Assembly: GCA_030448085.1 (NCBI GenBank)
Contig: JAUJNU010000053.1
Coordinates: 1-10,336, forward strand
DNA from: Actinomycetota bacterium
Lineage (GTDB): Bacteria; Actinomycetota; UBA4738; CADDZG01; WHSQ01
DNA length: 10,336 nt
Direction: 5' to 3'
Below the pieces are notes generated by a model, which saw only the letters and a program-made list of their open reading frames with translations, was not told where the DNA came from and did no database searches. Shown here piece by piece: positions 6,420 through 10,336 of the stretch; positions within the stretch are counted from its first letter, which is position 1; every line of letters starts with the position of its first letter. A program made the position numbers and the translations under genes.

Positions 6420-6456
6420 GGGAGGGGCGCCTTTCGCCGAGGCGCTCCTCCCTTTT
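6420..6456 (+). terminator. Rho-independent terminator / attenuator
   Basis: GGGAGGGGCGCC (6420-6431) pairs over 12 positions (one G-U) with GGCGCTCCTCCC (6441-6452), followed by TTTTCTT. Only ~20 bases separate it from the signal peptidase gene, leaving little room for a separate promoter. Partial read-through would give much substrate mRNA and little peptidase mRNA (inference). Confidence 0.85.
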
Positions 6457-6477
6457 CTTGCGTGGGGGCAACCGTGC

Positions 6478-7012
6478 ATGGGGGCAAGGATGAATGAAGG
6501 AAACCTGGTGAGGAAGATCCTCACCACGATCGTGGGAGCGGGACTGCTTGCCGCCGCGTGGGTTTTCGTGGCGCCTCAGCCACTCGGAGGCCCGACGTCC
6601 ATGGTCATCACGAGCGGGAACAGCATGGAGCCGAAGTTCCACTCCGGCGACATGGTGATCGTCCGCGAGGCGGATGACTACGACGTGGGCGATGTCGTCG
6701 CCTACCGCAGCGAGGAGCTCAACAGCGTCGTCCTGCACCGCATCATCGCGAGGACGGCGACCGGTTCGTCTCTTCCAAGGCGACAACAACGATTTCGTCG
6801 ACAACGAGCACCCGGCACGCGACGCTCTCATCGGCCGTCAGCTTGTTCTCATCCCGAAGGGGATCATCCTGAAGGCGCTGGCGGCTCCGAAGGTCACTGC
6901 CTTCGTCGCGGCGATCATCGCCTTCTTCTTCTTCCTCAACACCTTCGCCTCGGACGACGAGGACGAGGAAGAGGGACGGGCTCTGGTTGCAGCTTCGGGG
7001 GGCGGACGCTGA
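6478..7012 (+). CDS. SipW/ER-type signal peptidase I (S26), apparent frameshift
   Basis: Membrane serine protease that removes leaders from exported proteins. An N-terminal membrane segment (ILTTIVGAGLLAAAWVFV) precedes the catalytic GNSMEP (Ser49), GDMVIV and VVLHRII; His87 replaces the Lys of ordinary bacterial SPase I, marking the SipW/ER/archaeal type. The frame then breaks: up to about 6754 it is frame 1, DGDRFV is in frame 3 (6758-6775), and FQGDNNDFVDNEHPARDALIG continues in frame 2 from about 6776, with the family's GDNND box, a C-terminal membrane segment (VTAFVAAIIAFFFFLNTF), an acidic tail and TGA 7010-7012. Adding one base before 6756 and one T near 6775 restores the whole protein. 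Starts at 6490 or GTG 6508 (with AAGGA upstream) are also possible. The RTX gene starts 2 nt after the stop. Sequencing error or inactivation cannot be separated here. Confidence 0.85.
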
Positions 7013-7014
7013 CC

Positions 7015-7410
7015 ATGAAGTTGACCCGGCTGCTGCGCTTCCTCGACCCTCGCCATTAGCGGGCTGCTTTTATTCGGTTCCACCGCGATCACGGGCTCGA
7101 ACACGATCTCCGCCTCGAAGGCCGGCGACTCTTCCATAGCAGCGGTGGCCAATCACTTCAAGCCCGGTGAGTGCGCGCCGCCGGTGACGACCCTCCAGAC
7201 CGGGGCGGCCGCCTTCACGGGTACGAGCGGGAACGACCTCGTCCTCGGCACCGCCGCCGGCGACGTCACCCTCCGGGAGCCGGCGGCAACGACTGCATGG
7301 TGGGCGGAGCCGGCAACGACGATCTGCGAGGTGATCAGGGCACGGACACCTGCATCGGCGGCACCGGCAACGACACCTTCCACGTCAGCTGTGAGGTCAA
7401 GATCCAGTAG
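7015..7410 (+). CDS. Mini RTX protein with SipW-type leader, apparent frameshifts
   Basis: Small exported calcium-binding protein, pieced together over three frames. ATG 7015 (MKLTRLLR) hits a stop at 7057; the leader continues in another frame as STLAISGLLLFGSTAITG and then SNTISASKAGDSS, nearly the same as GNTVEASKAGDGS in the 6035 product. After KPGECAPPV, the first RTX unit GTSGNDLVLGTAAGDVTL is in that frame; one missing G in CGGGA (about 7271-7275) restores GAGGNDCMVGGAGNDDL, then GGTGNDTFHVSCEVKIQ and TAG. GGxGNDxxx nonapeptides bind Ca2+ in beta-roll proteins, but only about four to five units are present, far fewer than in toxins or proteases, and no catalytic domain is attached. RTX proteins usually leave by type I secretion; a cleavable SipW-like leader is unusual. 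It sits 2 nt after the peptidase gene and 18 nt before ATG 7429. Confidence 0.75.
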
Positions 7411-7535
7411 CTGTACGCTTCGCCCGGCATGGCAAGCGAGATTCCCTCTCCCCGACCTCACTGGCGTGGCGGGAGGACCTGAAGGCGAGGCTCCGCTCGG
7501 GCAGCCCCCTCGACCTCGAGGAGGGAACGCTCGTC

Positions 7536-8885
7536 GTGCTGCCCTCGATCACCTTCCCTGCTGAAGAGCTGCGCAAGATCGTCGGCATCGGCTTCTACGA
7601 AGAGAGGCTGCTGCTCTTCCTCCTTCTTCTGCGGAAGCCGGGCCTGAGGGTCGTCTTTCTCAGCTCGCTCCGTGTGGAGGAGCCGATAGTCGACTATTAC
7701 CTTCGGTTCATGCCGGACGCCGTCCGGCCGGGCGACCGCCTCTATCTCATGGCGATGTGGGACCCGGCCCCCGAGGCGCTTACCGGGAAGCTGCTCGCTC
7801 AAGCGGATGCCGTCGAACGGTTGAAGGCGCTGGGCGAGGGATCGGTGCTTCTCACTTTCAACGTCACCTCGCTCGAGGCCGAGCTGGCGACGCGGATCGG
7901 AGCTTCTCTCTACGGCTGCCCGCCCGAGCTGATCCACCTCGGGTCGAAGAGTGGGTCCAGGCATGTGGCTCGTGCCGCTGGGGTAGCGGTCCCTGAAGGG
8001 AGCGAGGACATCTTCTCGATGGCCTCGCTCGAGGCCGAGGTCCGCAAGCTGAAGGATCGCCGGCCCGACGCGGCCCGGGCCGTCGTCAAGTTGAACGAAG
8101 GTTTCTCTGGGCAGGGGAACCTCCTCCTCGAACTGAGCTCGGGGTTCGGCTCACTCCACGACCTCGGCGCCACCTTCTGTGCCGGGGAAGAGAGCTGGTC
8201 CTCCTTCGCCAAGAAGATCGAAGCCGGCGGTGCGGTGGTCGAAGAGCTACTCGAGGGCCCGGGACTGCGCTCGCCGAGCGTTCAGATGCGGATCGCCCCG
8301 GATGCCACCACCGAGGTCGTCTCGACACACGACCAGATCCTCGGAGGTCCCGGGGGCCACGTCTATCTCGGGTGCCGTTTCCCCGCCGACCCGGCCTACC
8401 GTCTCGAGATCCAATCGCTCGGCACCAAGGTCGCCGAGGAGCTCGCCAGGAGAGGCGTGATCGGGAGCTTCGGCATCGACTTCGTTATCGACGATGGTGA
8501 CATCCACCTCAGCGAGATCAACCTTCGCCTCGGGGGAACCACGCATCCGTTCCTGATGGCGCGTCTCGTAACGGATGGGAGGTTCGATGCCTCGAGCGGC
8601 GAGCTCGTGGCCGCCGGGATCGCCAAATGCTACGTAGGGACCGACAACATCAAGTCCGAGCGCTACCTGGGGCTGCTGCCCCAGCAGGTGATAGCCGCGG
8701 TCGACCGGGCAGGACTCGGCTTCGACCAGCGGAGCAACACCGGGGTCGCCCTACACCTGCTGGGAGCCGTCAAGAAGTTCGGGAAGCTGGGAGCCACCTG
8801 CATCGCCGACTCCCACGAGGAGGCGGACGCTCTCTACTCAGAGCTCCTGCGGGTGCTGGACGAGCTGGCCGAGCCCTCTCGCTGA
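7536..8885 (+). CDS. Pre-ATP-grasp/ATP-grasp ligase, PGM1-like
   Basis: Predicted cytoplasmic ATP-dependent carboxylate-amine ligase related to the peptide ligase PGM1 of pheganomycin synthesis; substrate unknown. The first half (VLPSITFPAEELRKIVGI, YYLRFMPD, GDRLYLMAMWD) resembles the pre-ATP-grasp region; the second is ATP-grasp with VVKLNEGFSGQGN (K185 for ATP), VVEELLEG and GIDFVIDDGDIHLSEINLRL (E327 and N329 for Mg). A PGM1-type C-terminal domain follows. GTG 7536 is only the first canonical start in frame: coding-like sequence (TSLAWREDLKARLRSGSPLD) runs upstream to about 7452. ATG 7429 (MASEIPSP) is in another frame, and one C added to the CCCC at 7450-7453 joins the two, giving about 486 aa. 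With that start it lies 18 nt after the RTX gene, suggesting co-transcription. No precursor peptide gene is evident. Confidence 0.85.
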   Translation: MLPSITFPAEELRKIVGIGFYEERLLLFLLLLRKPGLRVVFLSSLRVEEPIVDYYLRFMPDAVRPGDRLYLMAMWDPAPEALTGKLLAQADAVERLKALGEGSVLLTFNVTSLEAELATRIGASLYGCPPELIHLGSKSGSRHVARAAGVAVPEGSEDIFSMASLEAEVRKLKDRRPDAARAVVKLNEGFSGQGNLLLELSSGFGSLHDLGATFCAGEESWSSFAKKIEAGGAVVEELLEGPGLRSPSVQMRIAPDATTEVVSTHDQILGGPGGHVYLGCRFPADPAYRLEIQSLGTKVAEELARRGVIGSFGIDFVIDDGDIHLSEINLRLGGTTHPFLMARLVTDGRFDASSGELVAAGIAKCYVGTDNIKSERYLGLLPQQVIAAVDRAGLGFDQRSNTGVALHLLGAVKKFGKLGATCIADSHEEADALYSELLRVLDELAEPSR

Positions 8886-8971
8886 CTCACTTTCCTGGTG
8901 TCGCTTCCACTCGGAGGGATGGGAGCGCCGGCTGAGGGTATGAAATCCCAACCGACGAAAGGAGAAGGTCG

Positions 8972-9247
8972 ATGGACGATTCGATGATCATCGTGCTGGT
9001 GGTTGTTGCGTTGGTGGTGATAGCCGGCCTCATCTACTGGCTGACCCGCGGCAAGGAGAAGAGGCTCGAGCAGCAGCGCGTAAAGGCGACCGAGCACCGC
9101 CAGGAGGCTCAAACAGCCGCCCAACGGGCCGGTGAGGCTGAGGTGGCCGCCAGGCGTCACGCTGAAGAGGCCGAGCGGGAGCGGGAACGGGCGATCGAGC
9201 ACCAGCGCAAGGCAACCCAGGTGGACCCGGACCAACCCGGACGGTAA
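8972..9247 (+). CDS. Small membrane protein with coiled-coil tail
   Basis: Not recognised. 91 aa from ATG 8972, with AAAGGAGAAGG (8957-8967) as a good Shine-Dalgarno. One N-terminal membrane helix (MIIVLVVVALVVIAGLIYWL) is followed by RGKEKR, so the tail should be cytoplasmic. The rest is Ala/Glu/Arg/Gln-rich and almost free of helix breakers until the last ten residues, consistent with a long helix or coiled coil. Possibly an envelope or stress-associated structural protein; nothing in the motifs shows function. It stands alone between the ligase gene and the convergent GH15 gene. Confidence 0.75.
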   Translation: MDDSMIIVLVVVALVVIAGLIYWLTRGKEKRLEQQRVKATEHRQEAQTAAQRAGEAEVAARRHAEEAERERERAIEHQRKATQVDPDQPGR

Positions 9248-9278
9248 CCGGGCCCGGCTGGGGTCGGACGGCGCTGAG

Positions 9279-10336
9279 TCAGCGTCCCCGTCTCATGGCT
9301 CCCAGCTCACCTGCAGACGACAGAGCCATGGCCGACGTCACCATGGCGACGTGCGAGAAGGCTTGAGGGAAGTTCCCGAGGAGCCTCCCCTCCCCGGGGT
9401 CGAACTGCTCTGCCAGGAGGCCCACGTCGTTGCGCGTGCTCGCCAGCCGCTCGAACATGGCCTGCGCCTCCTCCAGGCGACCGGTGAGGATGAGGCAGTC
9501 GACCAGCCAGAAGCTGCACATGAGGAACGCGCCTTCCCCGCCCGGGAGGCCGTCGGCCTCCTCCCCCGCCCTGTACCTGTAGACGAACCCGTCGGTGACG
9601 AGATCTTCCTCGATGGCGCGGATGGTGCCCAGCATGAGCGGGTCGTCCGCGTCGACGAAACCCACGAACGGGAGCATCAGCAGGCTGGCATCGAGGGAAT
9701 CGTCGTCGTAGGACCTCTTGAAGCAGTCCCGGCCGGTGTTCACGCCGTTGGCGAGGATGTCGGCTTTGATCTCTGCCCGGGCCGCCCGCCATCTCTCGAC
9801 CGGCCCTTCCTCGCCGAACTCTTCGATCGCGCGAACGCCGCGATCGACGGCGACCCATGCCATCACCTTCGAGTGGACGAAATGCCTGCGGCCGGAGCGA
9901 ACCTCCCAGATCCCTTCGTCCGGCTCCCTCCAGCGCTCGCACACGAATTCGACGACCCGGGTCTCGAGCTCCCACGCGCGCTCGAGCGTCTCGAGCCCCG
10001 CTCTGCGGGCCGAGTAGAACGAGTCCATGAGCTCGCCGTAGACGTCGAGTTGGAACTGGGCGTGTGCGCCGTTCCCGACCCTTACGGGAGCCGAGCCCTC
10101 GTACCCCTTCAAGGGCAGCTCGAACTCCATGAGTCGTCTCTCACCGAGCACGCCGTACATGATCTGCATGTCCTCCGGGTCCCCGGCCACGGCCCGCAGG
10201 AGCCTGTCTCGCCATTCGGCGGCCTCCGCGGTGTAGCCCTGCTCGAGGAGCTCGTCGAGGGTGAACGTGGCATCGCGCAGCCAGCAGTAGCGGTAGTCCC
10301 AGTTGCGGGGGCCGCCGAGCTGCTCCGGGAGCGAGG
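9279..10336 (-). CDS. GH15 family trehalase/glucoamylase-like hydrolase (5' cut by window)
   Basis: Alpha-glucan or trehalose hydrolase of glycoside hydrolase family 15. The frame is open to the window edge, so the N-terminal region is missing; ATG 10190 is internal. About 352 residues are visible. GGPRNWDYRYCWLRDATFTL is the GH15 signature at the start of the (alpha/alpha)6 barrel. PDEGIWEVRSGRRHFVHSKV carries the likely catalytic acid (Glu of DEGIWE), and LLAEQFDPGEGRLLGNFPQA the likely base (Glu of AEQFDP), with SHVAMV close to the C-terminus. Both catalytic regions look intact. Actinobacterial proteins of this shape include characterised trehalases, but glucoamylase or isomaltose-type activity cannot be excluded. 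TGA lies at 9279-9281, about 30 bp from the end of the convergent small gene. Confidence 0.93.
   Translation of the reverse strand, partial: SLPEQLGGPRNWDYRYCWLRDATFTLDELLEQGYTAEAAEWRDRLLRAVAGDPEDMQIMYGVLGERRLMEFELPLKGYEGSAPVRVGNGAHAQFQLDVYGELMDSFYSARRAGLETLERAWELETRVVEFVCERWREPDEGIWEVRSGRRHFVHSKVMAWVAVDRGVRAIEEFGEEGPVERWRAARAEIKADILANGVNTGRDCFKRSYDDDSLDASLLMLPFVGFVDADDPLMLGTIRAIEEDLVTDGFVYRYRAGEEADGLPGGEGAFLMCSFWLVDCLILTGRLEEAQAMFERLASTRNDVGLLAEQFDPGEGRLLGNFPQAFSHVAMVTSAMALSSAGELGAMRRGR

Noticed and set aside
9265..9290. Imperfect hairpin GGAC-GGC-GCTGA / TCAGCGTCC between the small membrane gene and the GH15 gene as a bidirectional terminator.
   Set aside because: It has a three-base bulge, a one-base loop and no T tract on either strand, and overlaps the GH15 stop.

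Overview
High-GC bacterial chromosome, most likely a free-living actinobacterium. The lineage is inferred from gene content: a PGM1-like peptide ligase, a GH15 trehalase/glucoamylase-type enzyme, SipW-type secretion, a long-variable-arm tRNA-Tyr without encoded CCA, and a sigma-28/WhiG-like promoter. No gene here is diagnostic to genus. There is no sign of a phage, IS element, CRISPR array or toxin cassette.

Layout. (1) 1-1246: the 3' part of a secreted or surface protein with Ca2+-type Asp-rich repeats, then a strong terminator. (2) 1340-2790: a candidate c-di-AMP (ydaO/yuaA-type) riboswitch ahead of a secreted M23 peptidoglycan endopeptidase. (3) 2864-3626: tRNA-Tyr(GUA), then a RimJ/RimL-like GNAT acetyltransferase that has a good Shine-Dalgarno but no canonical start codon. 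(4) 3726-5419: a membrane diguanylate cyclase converging on a sirtuin; their stop codons share one CTAG. (5) 5504-8885: the most interesting block. It holds two small paralogous secreted proteins, a SipW/ER-type signal peptidase I, a mini RTX protein with the same SipW-type leader, and a pre-ATP-grasp/ATP-grasp ligase. The last three lie 2 and about 18 nt apart, so they look like one operon. A sigma-28-like promoter precedes the second small secreted protein. (6) 8972-10336: a small membrane/coiled-coil protein and, on the minus strand, a GH15 family enzyme running off the window.

How it may fit together (inference). The window is rich in envelope and secretion functions and in cyclic-dinucleotide signalling: c-di-AMP sensing ahead of a wall hydrolase, and c-di-GMP synthesis near a WhiG-like promoter. 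The secreted proteins repeatedly carry Asp-rich, calcium-type motifs. Block 5 resembles the logic of Bacillus tapA-sipW-tasA, where a dedicated signal peptidase is encoded beside its fibre or surface substrates, but the substrates here are different.

Quality caution. Several genes between about 6750 and 7455, and the first gene near a C10 run, show apparent frameshifts that are repaired by single bases, mostly in short homopolymers. Either the sequence has indel errors or this locus is decaying; the sequence alone cannot decide. All inter-gene gaps are under 300 bases.
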